35,863 nucleotides of DNA from an uncultured Eubacteriales bacterium (GCA_900315595.1 OMZQ01000028.1:1-35863); one strand, 5' to 3'. Counted from the stretch's first letter, positions 17,217-25,671 are shown. The notes: a model not told the origin generated them from the sequence alone. A program made the numbers and translations.

Positions 17217-17248
17217 GACGCCCCCATGCCAAACGGCACGGGGGCGTC
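17217..17248. terminator. Shared hairpin between convergent metK and the minus-strand operon
   Basis: GACGCCCCC and GGGGGCGTC pair, extended inward by a TGCC/GGCA stem after one mismatch, with loop AAAC. The stem is strong, but the T-tracts on both sides are short (TGTTGT on plus, GTTCTATT on minus). It is the only hairpin between the two stop codons, so it probably serves both. Confidence 0.7.
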
Positions 17249-17263
17249 TGTTGTCCGGGGGGA

Positions 17264-19990
17264 TCAGGCGTTTTCGCTCAAATATCGGGCAAGCTGCACG
17301 CCTTTGACGTATTCCTCCAGCGCGGGCAGGAGGGCGGCGGGGATGTCGGCGGTCTCGGTCTGATTCTGCACCGTGGTCAGAACGGTGCGCCGCCCGGACC
17401 GCTCCAGACGGTAAACGTCCTCGATCGGGATGACGCGGACGTCCTGCTTCCCGTTCATCAGATAGAACCCTGCGGGGCCGACGGCGACCGCAGATTTGAT
17501 GGAGCCGAGAATGCCGGAGGTGTCGTACCAAACCAGCCGCGTCTGCTCGGGCAGGCCGAAGGTCTGCAGCAGCTTGCGGAGCTTTGCCTGCCAGGCCTCG
17601 GCGTCGGCTCCGATCACGGCTCCGTCGCTCAGATGCTCTGCCTCGAACCGACGGCGCAGGATCTCCGCTGCCCCGGCCTCGGTCAACGCGGCCTCGGGGA
17701 TCGGCCTTGCAAGGCTGACAACGTCGATCGGCTCGGTCCGAATCGGATTCGTCGTCACGGACCCCTTGCGCGAGGGCCAACGCCTGAGACAGTCGTTGAG
17801 GAAGGCGGCCACCTTGTCGGCGCTCGCGCGGGAGAGCTTGACGGTCTCATTCAGACGGTCGGGCTTGCCGTCGGGGTCAAACAGGACCAGAATCGCGGAG
17901 AAGGTCTGCTTGGATACCTTGAATTCCCCAATTTCGTCCAACATCCGGAAGGCCAGGTCGCGCCCGGTCTTGTACCAGAACCGGGTACCGGAGAAGCCCA
18001 TGACCGTCGATCCGTTGTAGAGGAAGGCGGGGATGTCCCGCGGCTGCTCCAAGCCGGAACCGCCCCAGAACTGATTCAGCGCTGTCTGGAAGTCAGCGTC
18101 CGGGCGGGCAAAGTTGAAATCCGCGATGCGCAGCTTGTTCTCCGCTGCGAGCTGCTGGGCCAGGGACATATAGGGGGCCGCAGTCTCAAAGATCAGGGCG
18201 TGCTCGCGCTGGTTCAGCCGCCCCAGATACTCCAGACGGCTTCGCTCGCAGACGTTCTCGCGTGCAACGCGGGCGCGCAGGGCGTCCAGCTCCTGGAAAT
18301 CCAGACCGTCAAAGTCGTTCTCCATCGCGGCAAGGCCAAGGATATCCAGCCGGTAAACGCGCTCGTCGATCCGCCGCATCAGTCCGTCCGTCAGCCGGGC
18401 GGGCAGACCGCGCTCGATCACGCGCTGGCGCAGGGCAGTCGCAGCGTCGCGGTCCATGCTGTCCAGGTCGGCGGCTTCCGCCGCCAGCGAGCGGGCAACC
18501 GCTGCCTCGCGGCAGAGCGCGACACGTTGACGGAATCGCGGCAGGAGCCTGGGGTTCCACGAGCCCTCGTCCAGGGTGCGCAGGATCTCGTCCAGCTCCT
18601 CCGGCGTCTTTTGTCCGGCGTCGCTGGTCAGAGCCGTCAGCTCCGCCTCGTCCAGCTCGTCCTGCCGCTGCTCCAGCCGGGCGTAGAAGGAGGATTTCAA
18701 TACGTCGGCGCAGTCGCGGCCGTCCACAAAGGCCCGCATTTCCGCCAGCAGACCGGCGTCGGCCTGCTCCAGCCCGGTGCAGGCGGTCTCCATCGCCTGC
18801 ACGTGGAGCTCGTCGATCCGGTGGTTGACCAGATCCAGATAGGGAGCGCGGCTCTGGGCGTCATAGGGGCCGCGGTTGATCTCGTCGATCAGAGCCTCCA
18901 GCCCGTCCAGATCGCGCTTGTCGCTGTCCAGCGTCAGCTCGCGCAGCTCGGTCAGCTCGCGGCTCTGGAACTGGCCGCGCAGGACCTCCAGGGTCTTCTC
19001 GCGGATCGCCTCCGGGAAATCGGAATCCCGGACCGACTGGGCCAGATTCAGCAGCGTAGCGCAGTCCATCTCTTCATAGCCGGAAACGTAGGCGTTCATC
19101 TGCTCGCATTGCAGATCCCAGCGGCGGCGGTTGAAGGCGGCGCGCAGCTCGGCGGCCTCCGCCGCCTCCAGCGTCAGCGAGCGGGCGGCCTCCTCCATTG
19201 CAAGCAGGGAGGGGGCGTCGGCAGCGGCGACGCGTTCGAGCCAGTCGGAGAGCGCTCCGCTCTGCGGCGGCTCCTGCGCCGGGGCTTCGGCCTGCGCCGG
19301 TTCTGCCGCTGCGGGAGCGGTATCCGCTGGGGCGGGGGCTTCCTCGGCAGGGGCAGGCTCCTGCGCTGCCGGCGCGGGCTCAAGCGGTGCGGCTTCCGCA
19401 GCGGGGAGCACAAAGGCCGGCGCCGGGGCCGCTGCGATCTCCTCCAGACGGGCGATCAGCGCCGGAACGCCGGTGTTTTCCAGAGCCAGGCGGAGCTGGA
19501 GCGGGGAGACGTCCCTGCCGCTGACGGTGCAGCACAGGTCGCCGGTCACCGCAAAGCCGGGCAGAGAGCGGTCTCCGGGGCCGAAGCGGTCGTAGAAGCG
19601 ATCCAGCTCGCCCTGCTCCGTCTCGGAGAGCTCCCGGCCCTGCGTGGGGAGCAGAAAGAGTCTGGCCGCTTCGGCGCAGACGGGCCACACCTCCGGGGCA
19701 GTCCAGCCCAGATCCTTCAGTCGGCCCAGCAGCCGGGCCATGGCGGCGCGCAGGGCGGGGAGGCGGTCGGCCTTGGTCAGAACGAAGATCGGGGTCATGC
19801 GGCGCTCGCGGGCGTGTCTCGTCACCTCGGAGAGCAGATTGCTCTGCGCGCCGTCTTCCAGACGCTCGGCGTCGATCAGGCAAAGGCAGCGGGAATCTGT
19901 CAGAGCGAGCGATTCGGGCAGAACCTCCAGCAGGGCTTCCTTGCCCGCGCCGGAGAGCGCAAATACGGATGCCGAAAGAGAAACGTTCAT
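17264..19990 (-). CDS. Large protein with degenerate dynamin-like GTPase domain and helical body
   Basis: A 908-residue protein without a firm family. Residues 1-180 look like a dynamin-type G domain that has lost its P-loop: a hydrophobic strand CLCLIDAERL in place of the G3 DxxG, then PIFVLTKADRL (TKAD at 72-75, a G4-like motif) and VWPVCAEAARLFLLP. An Ala/Pro/Glu-rich linker spans 187-245. Residues 250-640 are helical with many short acidic helices. Two later segments (about 655-780 and 820-905) look like beta-rich PH-type domains. There is no signal peptide and no clear membrane segment, so it is probably cytoplasmic. The start at 19990 follows AAGGAGGT. It is last in the mrnC-rqcH operon, 41 nt after rqcH, suggesting a link to translation or envelope stress; that is inference. 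Confidence 0.8.
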   Translation of the reverse strand: MNVSLSASVFALSGAGKEALLEVLPESLALTDSRCLCLIDAERLEDGAQSNLLSEVTRHARERRMTPIFVLTKADRLPALRAAMARLLGRLKDLGWTAPEVWPVCAEAARLFLLPTQGRELSETEQGELDRFYDRFGPGDRSLPGFAVTGDLCCTVSGRDVSPLQLRLALENTGVPALIARLEEIAAAPAPAFVLPAAEAAPLEPAPAAQEPAPAEEAPAPADTAPAAAEPAQAEAPAQEPPQSGALSDWLERVAAADAPSLLAMEEAARSLTLEAAEAAELRAAFNRRRWDLQCEQMNAYVSGYEEMDCATLLNLAQSVRDSDFPEAIREKTLEVLRGQFQSRELTELRELTLDSDKRDLDGLEALIDEINRGPYDAQSRAPYLDLVNHRIDELHVQAMETACTGLEQADAGLLAEMRAFVDGRDCADVLKSSFYARLEQRQDELDEAELTALTSDAGQKTPEELDEILRTLDEGSWNPRLLPRFRQRVALCREAAVARSLAAEAADLDSMDRDAATALRQRVIERGLPARLTDGLMRRIDERVYRLDILGLAAMENDFDGLDFQELDALRARVARENVCERSRLEYLGRLNQREHALIFETAAPYMSLAQQLAAENKLRIADFNFARPDADFQTALNQFWGGSGLEQPRDIPAFLYNGSTVMGFSGTRFWYKTGRDLAFRMLDEIGEFKVSKQTFSAILVLFDPDGKPDRLNETVKLSRASADKVAAFLNDCLRRWPSRKGSVTTNPIRTEPIDVVSLARPIPEAALTEAGAAEILRRRFEAEHLSDGAVIGADAEAWQAKLRKLLQTFGLPEQTRLVWYDTSGILGSIKSAVAVGPAGFYLMNGKQDVRVIPIEDVYRLERSGRRTVLTTVQNQTETADIPAALLPALEEYVKGVQLARYLSENA

Positions 19991-20031
19991 GGAAATACCT
20001 CCTTTATGTTCAGTTCCTGCAGGGACAGCGT

Positions 20032-21789
20032 TTACGGTTCGCGGCGGCTCAGCCGCCCGGGCAGCTCGGGGTCCGGGGTGACGTAGACGGTGCGGTAGTT
20101 TTCATAGACCACCATGCCGGGCTTTGCTCCGGCGGGCTTTTTCACCTGGCGCACGGGACAGAGGTCAACGGGGACGTTCTGCCCCTGCCGCGCCTCGGAA
20201 TACCAGCCCGCCAGCATGGCGGCCTCGGTGATCGTCCGGTCCGGCACCTGCGCCCCGGCGCAGGCAATGATCACGTGGCTGCCGTGGCTCTTCTGCACGT
20301 GGAGCCAGAGATCGGTTTTGTAGGCCATCTTGGCGGTCAGCAGATCGTTCTGCCGGTTGTTGCGTCCGACCAGGATCTGGAACCCGTCCGAGGAACGGAA
20401 TTCCAGCGGCCGGGCGGGCTGCGTCTTCATCTGCTTTTTCCGATCCGTGCTGCGCAGATACCCGCCCTCGATCAGCTCTGTGCGGATGTCTGAGACGTCG
20501 CGTTCGGTCTCGGCGCGGGAAAGGGCGTCCAGCACGCTTGTCAGGTACTCGACCTCGGTCTCGCCTGCGGCGATCTGCCCGGTGAGGAATTTTTCGGCGT
20601 GCTTGGCCTTGTTGTAGTCCTTATAGAGCTTCGCGGCGTTCTGCTGGGGGGAGATGGCAGCGTTGAGGGGGATCTCGATCTCCCGCATCTCCGGATCGTA
20701 GAAGTCCACGGCGGTCAGCCTGGCCTGACCCCGGTCGATCCGGTGCAGATTCGCGGTCACGATATCCCCAAGCTGGCGCAGGCGCTCGCGGTCATAGGTG
20801 GCCTCCAGCTCTTTGCGCTGGTTGGCCAGCTTGCGCTCGGCGCGGCTTTTCAGGGTATTCAGCATCTTGGTCAGGTTTTGGGTCCGTGCCTTGATCCGCT
20901 GCGTGCGGTCGCGTTCGGCGTAGTAGTCGTCCAGCAGGGCGGAAAAGCCGGCAGCCGTCCGGCAGGTCATCCAGCCCTCATACTGAGCGATGGGCCGGAA
21001 GGAGAAGTCCTTCGGGGTCTCGCCGCGGAGCAAAAGGGTCGGAGCAAAGCCGGTCAGCAGACCGTGGAGGGCCTCGCAGAGCCGCGGAGCCAGATCGGCG
21101 GGCTCCAGCGCGGAGAGATCCGCTTCCACGCTCCCGGTCAGCCGGAAAACCAGCTCCCGGGCGATCAGCGGGGAAATGCCTGCGTAGCGGTCCATCAGCC
21201 AGCCGTCGAAGGCGGTCTGGGTGCGGAGGCGTTCCAGCTCCGCCTGCAGGGCCTCTGGGGTCTCGGCGCGCAGATCCAGCTTCCCCTGGGTGGGCGGCTC
21301 GCGGTAGAACAGCCCCGGCAGGACCTGACGCTTCTCGGACATCTCAAAGTCCACGCGGCGGAGGCAGTCCAGGATCCGCCCGTCGGGACCGGTCAGGATC
21401 AGATTGGAGTTTCGGCCCATCAGCTCCAGCCAGATATGCTTCCGGCTGAGCTCGCCCAGCTCGTCCGCGCTCTCGATGCAGAGATCCACGGCCCGCTCCA
21501 TCGGAAGCTGGGTCAGCGAGAGGATCCGCCCGCCGGAGAGATGCTTGCGCAGCAGCATGCAGAACATCGGCGGCTGAGCGGGCTGCTCAAATTTTTCCGC
21601 CGTGTAGTGGATGCGCGGGTGGTTCGGGGAGGCCGAGAGCAGAAGGCGGCGGTTTCCGGCCCCCTGGGTTCGAAGGCTCAGCAGGACGGTCTCCCGGTCC
21701 GGCTGCTGGATCTTGTCGATCCGGCTGCCCGGCAGGGTCTCGTTCAGCTCCGCGGTCAGGGCGGTGAGAAAGATCGCGTCAAGTGGCAT
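20032..21789 (-). CDS. rqcH: Ribosome quality-control factor RqcH (NFACT family)
   Basis: RqcH binds stalled 50S subunits carrying a peptidyl-tRNA and adds alanine tails that mark the chain for degradation. The 585-residue protein shows the NFACT-N part (LDAIFLTALTAELNETLPGSRIDKI, then a PPMFCMLLRKHLSGGRI segment), a long coiled-coil middle (about 285-430), and the NFACT-R part (FRSSDGFQILVGRNNRQND, then DLWLHVQKSHGSHVII) near the C-terminus. Older annotations call it a fibronectin-binding protein. The start at 21789 follows AAAGGAGG with 6-7-nt spacing and overlaps the last 11 nt of mrnC, so translation is coupled. Confidence 0.95.
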   Translation of the reverse strand: MPLDAIFLTALTAELNETLPGSRIDKIQQPDRETVLLSLRTQGAGNRRLLLSASPNHPRIHYTAEKFEQPAQPPMFCMLLRKHLSGGRILSLTQLPMERAVDLCIESADELGELSRKHIWLELMGRNSNLILTGPDGRILDCLRRVDFEMSEKRQVLPGLFYREPPTQGKLDLRAETPEALQAELERLRTQTAFDGWLMDRYAGISPLIARELVFRLTGSVEADLSALEPADLAPRLCEALHGLLTGFAPTLLLRGETPKDFSFRPIAQYEGWMTCRTAAGFSALLDDYYAERDRTQRIKARTQNLTKMLNTLKSRAERKLANQRKELEATYDRERLRQLGDIVTANLHRIDRGQARLTAVDFYDPEMREIEIPLNAAISPQQNAAKLYKDYNKAKHAEKFLTGQIAAGETEVEYLTSVLDALSRAETERDVSDIRTELIEGGYLRSTDRKKQMKTQPARPLEFRSSDGFQILVGRNNRQNDLLTAKMAYKTDLWLHVQKSHGSHVIIACAGAQVPDRTITEAAMLAGWYSEARQGQNVPVDLCPVRQVKKPAGAKPGMVVYENYRTVYVTPDPELPGRLSRREP

Positions 21790-22189
21790 CGGCGTCCTCC
21801 TTTCCGGCGGCAAACAGGACGGCAATGCGGTCGATCTGTCCGGTCAGCCACAGCCAGCCGAACAGGGTCTCCAGTCCCGTGGCGCGGGCATACTGGCCCG
21901 GGCTGGCGGATTTCGGCGCCTGGTGGGTATGGGCGTTGCGCCCGCGCTTGTAGACGGTCAGCTCCTCCGGCGTCAGCAGGGGCAGGAGCTTTTCCATCCG
22001 GGCGGCCTGGGCCGGCGCGTTCACGCGGGCGACCGTCATCCGGTGCAGATCGCGCATCGGCGCCGCCTTTACGCAGCAGAGCTCCTGGCGGACCAGCAGC
22101 TCGAAGACTGCGTCGCCCACGTGGGCCAGCGCAAGCTCGGAGACGGATTTGAGCGCCTCCGGGGAAAGGGTCAGATTGAGGTCGCTCAT
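21779..22189 (-). CDS. mrnC: Mini-ribonuclease III
   Basis: MrnC is a half-size RNase III that matures 23S rRNA ends. The 136-residue product has the RNase III catalytic core without a dsRNA-binding domain: LALAHVGDAVFELLVR holds the conserved G-D-A-V/x-E signature, and later come the HTHQAPKSASPGQYARATGLETLFGWLWLTG segments typical of the family (A-x-x-x-E-A/T-L-x-G-x-L). Its start overlaps the upstream gene's stop (ATGA at 22189-22186) and its end overlaps the rqcH start. In many Firmicutes mrnC follows cysS; here it is paired with rqcH, joining two 50S-related functions in one operon. Confidence 0.92.
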   Translation of the reverse strand: MSDLNLTLSPEALKSVSELALAHVGDAVFELLVRQELCCVKAAPMRDLHRMTVARVNAPAQAARMEKLLPLLTPEELTVYKRGRNAHTHQAPKSASPGQYARATGLETLFGWLWLTGQIDRIAVLFAAGKEDADAT

Positions 22190-22398
22190 TGCTTGGGTCC
22201 CTCCAGACGCTTGATGCGGAGCGTGGCGATCAGCACCAATGCCAGCGGTATCGCGCTGGAGGCCAGCAGCAGGCGCAGCGAGGTCATGTAGCCCACGATC
22301 ATCAGGATCGTTGCAAGGACCAGGAACCAGCGGCGCGCGGCGTCCCAGCGGGCGATTTTCCCGGCGGCCCGGGCTTTCCGGGCTTCTTCTTCGTTCAT
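22186..22398 (-). CDS. Small two-helix membrane protein
   Basis: A 70-residue protein with a charged Lys/Arg/Glu-rich N-terminus (MNEEEARKARAAGKIARWD), two hydrophobic segments at about 24-41 and 44-61, and a short basic tail (RIKRLEGPKQ). I do not recognise the family. ATG at 22398 follows CGGAGGAA with good spacing, and the gene opens the operon behind a clear SigA promoter. Its stop overlaps the mrnC start (ATGA), so it is co-translated with mrnC and rqcH. No function can be proposed. Confidence 0.75.
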   Translation of the reverse strand: MNEEEARKARAAGKIARWDAARRWFLVLATILMIVGYMTSLRLLLASSAIPLALVLIATLRIKRLEGPKQ

Positions 22399-22430
22399 GG
22401 ATATTCCTCCGGTATGGTTTCTTTTCTCCT

Positions 22431-22458
22431 ATTATATCAGAAGCGCGGGAAAATGCAA
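22431..22458 (-). promoter_or_regulatory. SigA-type promoter of the mrnC-rqcH operon
   Basis: On the minus strand TTGCAT and TATAAT are separated by 16 nt, about 32 nt upstream of the first start codon in the operon. Confidence 0.82.
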
Positions 22459-22530
22459 GACAGGATTCGTCCATGCATGGCGTTGTAAAAAAATACAAAT
22501 TGGATGGGGAAAGCTTGTGCAATCTGGAAA

Positions 22531-22559
22531 TTGACATTTTTTTGGCCGTGTGATATGGT
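22531..22559 (+). promoter_or_regulatory. SigA-type promoter of the SLH pseudogene
   Basis: TTGACA and TATGGT are separated by 17 nt, 50 nt upstream of the ATG of the broken gene. Promoter and ribosome site are intact although the gene is not. Confidence 0.7.
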
Positions 22560-22609
22560 GAAACCGTAAGCATCCTTCGCCAAACGAAACAGACAGAAAG
22601 GAGCCCTTT

Positions 22610-23045
22610 ATGAAACGACTCACAGGTCTCCTGCTCGCACCTGAATACCCATACCGAGCGGCAGGAGCCGACCTGCACCGCGTCCGGCAAATCCGTGACG
22701 ATCTGCGATGACTGCGGCCAGATCGTTTCGACCCAGATCCTTCCCGCCCTCGGCCACTTCTGGGACGAAGGCGTCGTGACCATCCAGCCGACCCTGACGG
22801 AGCCCGGCGAAAAGCTGTATACCTGTTCCCGCTGCGGCGAAACGAAGAAGGAGACCGTCAACGCGACCGGGAACCCCTTCGTGGACGTGAAGAAGGGCGA
22901 TTTCTTCTACTACGCCGTGCTTTGGGCTTTTAACCACGATCCGCAGATCACCGCCGGTACGAGCAAGACCCACTTCAGCCCCGCGAAGACCTGCACCCGC
23001 GGCCAGGTCGTGACCTTCCTCCACCGCGACGTGGTCGGCGAGTAA
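22610..23045 (+). pseudogene. Broken secreted protein with zinc-ribbon-like repeats and one SLH domain
   Basis: An ATG at 22610 after AAAGGAG begins MKRLTGLLLAP, the start of a signal peptide, but this frame stops at 22709. The conserved coding is in another frame, from about 22645 to 23045: a C-x-x-C-G zinc-ribbon-like stretch of the T-C-T-A-S-G-K type (ICDDCGQIV, LPALGH, then YTCSRCGETKKETV) and a single SLH domain (NPFVDVKKGDFFYYAVLWAF to CTRGQVVTFLHRD). The signal peptide has lost its hydrophobic core, so an internal deletion probably removed the segment between and shifted the frame. Intact relatives normally carry two or three SLH domains. A GTG at 22695 could start a 116-residue leaderless product, but it has no ribosome site. 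Confidence 0.7.
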
Positions 23046-23147
23046 GAAGCAGCGTACGCATTTGCAATTTCCGGGACTGCTTTTTCATTGGACGATCAGA
23101 TCATTCCCTGTGACACAACAAAATGAAACGAAAAGGAGATTTAAAAA

Positions 23148-23927
23148 ATGAAAAAGAGAACCGTCCTGATCCTGGCGCTCGCCCTGGCCGTGATCGTGGC
23201 GGCCGTCCTTCTGCTCTGGCTGCGGCCCTCCTCCGCCCCGAAAACCGTAGCCGTCAACGAAACCAATTTCCCGGATGAAAACTTCCGTACCGTTGTCAAT
23301 CAATATGACGGGGATCGCGACGGCGTTCTGAGCTCTGCCGAGCTTTCTGACGTGACTTGGATCAACTGTGCCGATCACGGAATCACTTCCCTGAAAGGAA
23401 TTGAGTATTTTTCCGCTCTGACAGAGCTGGACTGCTTCGAAAACCAACTGTCTTCCCTGGACGTGAGCCGGAACACAAAACTGATCAGGCTGGCGTGCTC
23501 CGACAATCAGTTGACCGCGCTGGACGTGAGCAAGAATACGGCCTTGGAGCAGTTGTATTGCTATAACAACCAGCTGACCGCGTTGGACGTGAGCAAGAAC
23601 GCGGCGCTGAAAAAGCTGATTTGCTACAGCAACCGCCTGACGGCGCTGGAGGTGAGCAGGAATACGGCGTTGGAAGTGCTGGAGTGCGCCGGCAACCAGC
23701 TGACTGCGCTGGATCTGCGTCAGAATCAGAACCTTCGGAACCTGACCTGTTATGGCAACGAGTTGACCGTTCTGGACGTTTCCGCCGTTCCGGGCCTGCT
23801 CGACGCGCTGGAGAACGGAGAAAAAACGGCAAATCAGGAAAAAGGCATTGTCGTTTATGAAACGAACGACGACATGATCGCAATGGACCTCGATCAGAAG
23901 ACCGTTCCCGAGACGGATCCCTCCTGA
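23148..23927 (+). CDS. Membrane-anchored EF-hand and leucine-rich-repeat protein
   Basis: A 259-residue protein with an N-terminal hydrophobic anchor (residues 5-25) that lacks a lipobox or clear cleavage site, so it is probably held at the membrane and faces outward. A canonical calcium-binding EF-hand loop follows (D54-G-D56-R-D58-G-V-L-S-S-A-E65). Residues 80-212 contain about six 21-residue leucine-rich repeats of the bacterial type, each of the form L-x-x-L-x-C-x-x-N-x-L-T-x-L-D-V-S-x-N-x-x, ending in a short acidic tail. Such repeats usually mediate protein binding at the surface. The ribosome site is AAGGAG at about 9 nt. It stands between a pseudogene and a non-coding stretch, so there is no operon context. 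Confidence 0.85.
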   Translation: MKKRTVLILALALAVIVAAVLLLWLRPSSAPKTVAVNETNFPDENFRTVVNQYDGDRDGVLSSAELSDVTWINCADHGITSLKGIEYFSALTELDCFENQLSSLDVSRNTKLIRLACSDNQLTALDVSKNTALEQLYCYNNQLTALDVSKNAALKKLICYSNRLTALEVSRNTALEVLECAGNQLTALDLRQNQNLRNLTCYGNELTVLDVSAVPGLLDALENGEKTANQEKGIVVYETNDDMIAMDLDQKTVPETDPS

Positions 23928-23935
23928 CCGCAACG

Positions 23936-24180
23936 GCGCAAAGCGCAAAGCGCAAAGCCTTCCCCCCGAGGGGCGAGGGCACTGTCGGAGCCCCGGCAAG
24001 TCGCTACGCTCCCCCGTCCCCGATTGCCTGCTGGGGACCTCTAAAAACTCAAAATTTCGAGAAAAACATGGAAGAAAAACTTAGGATTTTCAAGGGTTTT
24101 TCGTAAGGACATTTTTGAAATCAGATAGTCGATCCGTGGGCTGCTGAACCCCTGCAAGACAGGACCGGATCCCGGAAAAT
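23936..24180. other. Non-coding stretch with short repeats and an AT-rich island
   Basis: This 354-nt gap (23928-24281) has no supported gene. It starts with three copies of the 7-mer GCGCAAA (23936-23956), then a GC-rich stretch CCTTCCCCCCGAGGGG and following bases that resembles the degenerate interspersed repeats found between genes in Oscillospiraceae (recollection). From about 24041 to 24120 the DNA turns AT-rich, with repeated GAAAAAC and CAAGGGTTTTTCG-like strings. The last 60 nt hold the flavodoxin promoter. No terminator for the upstream LRR gene is evident. Confidence 0.5.
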
Positions 24181-24196
24181 CATTCATTCCCAGACA

Positions 24197-24225
24197 TTGC
24201 AAAGCGGAGCCGGACGTGGTATAAT
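24197..24225 (+). promoter_or_regulatory. SigA-type promoter of the flavodoxin-SGNH pair
   Basis: TTGCAA and TATAAT are separated by 17 nt; the -10 is also preceded by TGG, an extended element. It leads into the leader with the GAGGAGGAATTG ribosome site. Confidence 0.85.
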
Positions 24226-24281
24226 TCTGGAAAAGCTCCGGCTTCCCGCAAACCGACTTTGAATGAGGAGGAATTGATTTT

Positions 24282-24722
24282 ATGCGTAAAACGCTTGTCG
24301 CCTATTTTTCCGCCAGCGGCGTCACCGCCAGGCTGGCGCAGAAGCTCGCCGCCGTCACGGACGCCGATCTGTTTGAGATCGTCCCAGAGACGCCCTATAC
24401 CGCCGCCGACCTTGATTGGACCAACAAGGCCAGCCGCAGCTCCGTTGAGATGAACGATCCGACCTCCCGCCCTGCCGTCGCTTCCCGCGCGGCGGATCTG
24501 TCCCGCTATGACCGCATTTTCGTCGGCTTTCCGATCTGGTGGTACACCGCCCCGACCATCGTGAACACCTTCCTGGAGCAGTACGACCTGACCGGAAAAA
24601 CCGTGGTGCCCTTCGCCACCTCCGGCATGAGCCCGATCGGCCGCTCCGCCGCCGATCTCCGCCGCTTTTCCGCTGACGTTCCGGACGCCGAGCTCCGGCA
24701 GTGGGCGGAGAACCAGATCTGA
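24282..24722 (+). CDS. Flavodoxin family protein
   Basis: A 146-residue cytoplasmic electron-transfer or FMN-dependent protein of the flavodoxin-4 type. The N-terminal [23 protein letters not shown] is the FMN phosphate-binding loop (Y-F-S-x-S-G-x-T), [24 protein letters not shown] is the second FMN-contacting stretch, and [19 protein letters not shown] gives the third. Members of this type are usually about 155-170 residues; here the stretch between S-x-x-x-L and the last helix is short, suggesting a small internal deletion that need not abolish folding. The start at 24282 follows GAGGAGG. The next gene begins 10 nt after the stop. Confidence 0.88.
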   Translation: MRKTLVAYFSASGVTARLAQKLAAVTDADLFEIVPETPYTAADLDWTNKASRSSVEMNDPTSRPAVASRAADLSRYDRIFVGFPIWWYTAPTIVNTFLEQYDLTGKTVVPFATSGMSPIGRSAADLRRFSADVPDAELRQWAENQI

Positions 24723-24732
24723 GGCAGACGCG

Positions 24733-25662
24733 ATGAAAAAAATCCTTGCCATCCTGCTTGCCGCCGCCGTTCTGCTTGTCTCCGGTTGCGGCGCGAGGCC
24801 CCAGACCCCTGCCGAAACCGCCGCCCCGACCACGACCCAGGCCCGTTCGAGCGAGATCACGACGGCTCCCGCGACGGAAATCCCGACGACGGAGGCCGTC
24901 GTCACCGAGCCGCCGACCACCGTTCCGACGACGGAGGCTCCGACGGAGACCGAGGCTCCGCCCGAGATCGACCGGAGCGCGGAGGCCGTCTATCAGAACC
25001 ATCCGGAGCTTACCCCGGTCAACTACGAATCTCCGTCCCTGCTGCCGATCAGCGAGGACGCGGGGGAGGAATATCTGGACCGGATCACCTTCCTCTGCGA
25101 ATCTCCCACCTATTGGATGTGGCCCTTCGGCCTGCTGAACGGCGGCACCGAGACCAAGCAGATCTGGACCGGCCCGGAGGGAACCATGACCCTGAAATAC
25201 CTGCGCGGCTACAAGATGCTCGACCCGTTTGACAACGTGGAGCGGACGATCGCCGAGACCGCTGCCCTCCACCACCCGGATATTCTGGTGATCGCCCTGG
25301 GGCTCAACGGCCTGTCGGCTATGACGGAGACCCAGTTCAAGACGGAATACTGCCATCTGATCGACGAGATCCGCGAGGCCAGCCCGGATACGCAGATCAT
25401 CCTGCAATCGCTCTATCCGCTGCTGCCGACCTTCAAGCACTGGGGTGAGTTCACCAACGCCCTGCTCTCCGAGGCAAACGCCTGGATCCTCGAGATCGCA
25501 GAGGACTACGGCCTGCCTTACCTGGATACCTTCTCCGCCCTGCTGGCGGAGGACGGCAACGCCCATCCCGAATGGATGATGAACGACGGCCTCCATCCCA
25601 ACAAGGAGGGGCTGCAGCAAATCCTTCTCTACATCCGCACCCACGCCTGGAAGGACGAATAG
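24733..25662 (+). CDS. SGNH/GDSL-type hydrolase lipoprotein
   Basis: A 309-residue exported lipoprotein. The signal sequence ends in the lipobox V16-S-G-C19, so Cys19 would be lipid-modified. Residues 20-80 form a Thr/Pro/Glu linker typical of cell-wall-spanning lipoproteins. The globular part has SGNH hydrolase blocks in modified form: block I FLCESPTYW instead of the usual G-D-S, an ALGLNGL stretch carrying the block III G-x-N, and block V DGLHPNKEG with D-x-x-H. It probably removes acyl or acetyl groups from a wall glycan or surface polymer; the substrate is unknown. Ribosome site GAGGCAG; it follows the flavodoxin gene by 10 nt and shares its promoter and a strong terminator. Confidence 0.8.
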   Translation: MKKILAILLAAAVLLVSGCGARPQTPAETAAPTTTQARSSEITTAPATEIPTTEAVVTEPPTTVPTTEAPTETEAPPEIDRSAEAVYQNHPELTPVNYESPSLLPISEDAGEEYLDRITFLCESPTYWMWPFGLLNGGTETKQIWTGPEGTMTLKYLRGYKMLDPFDNVERTIAETAALHHPDILVIALGLNGLSAMTETQFKTEYCHLIDEIREASPDTQIILQSLYPLLPTFKHWGEFTNALLSEANAWILEIAEDYGLPYLDTFSALLAEDGNAHPEWMMNDGLHPNKEGLQQILLYIRTHAWKDE

Positions 25663-25671
25663 ACCTGCTCT

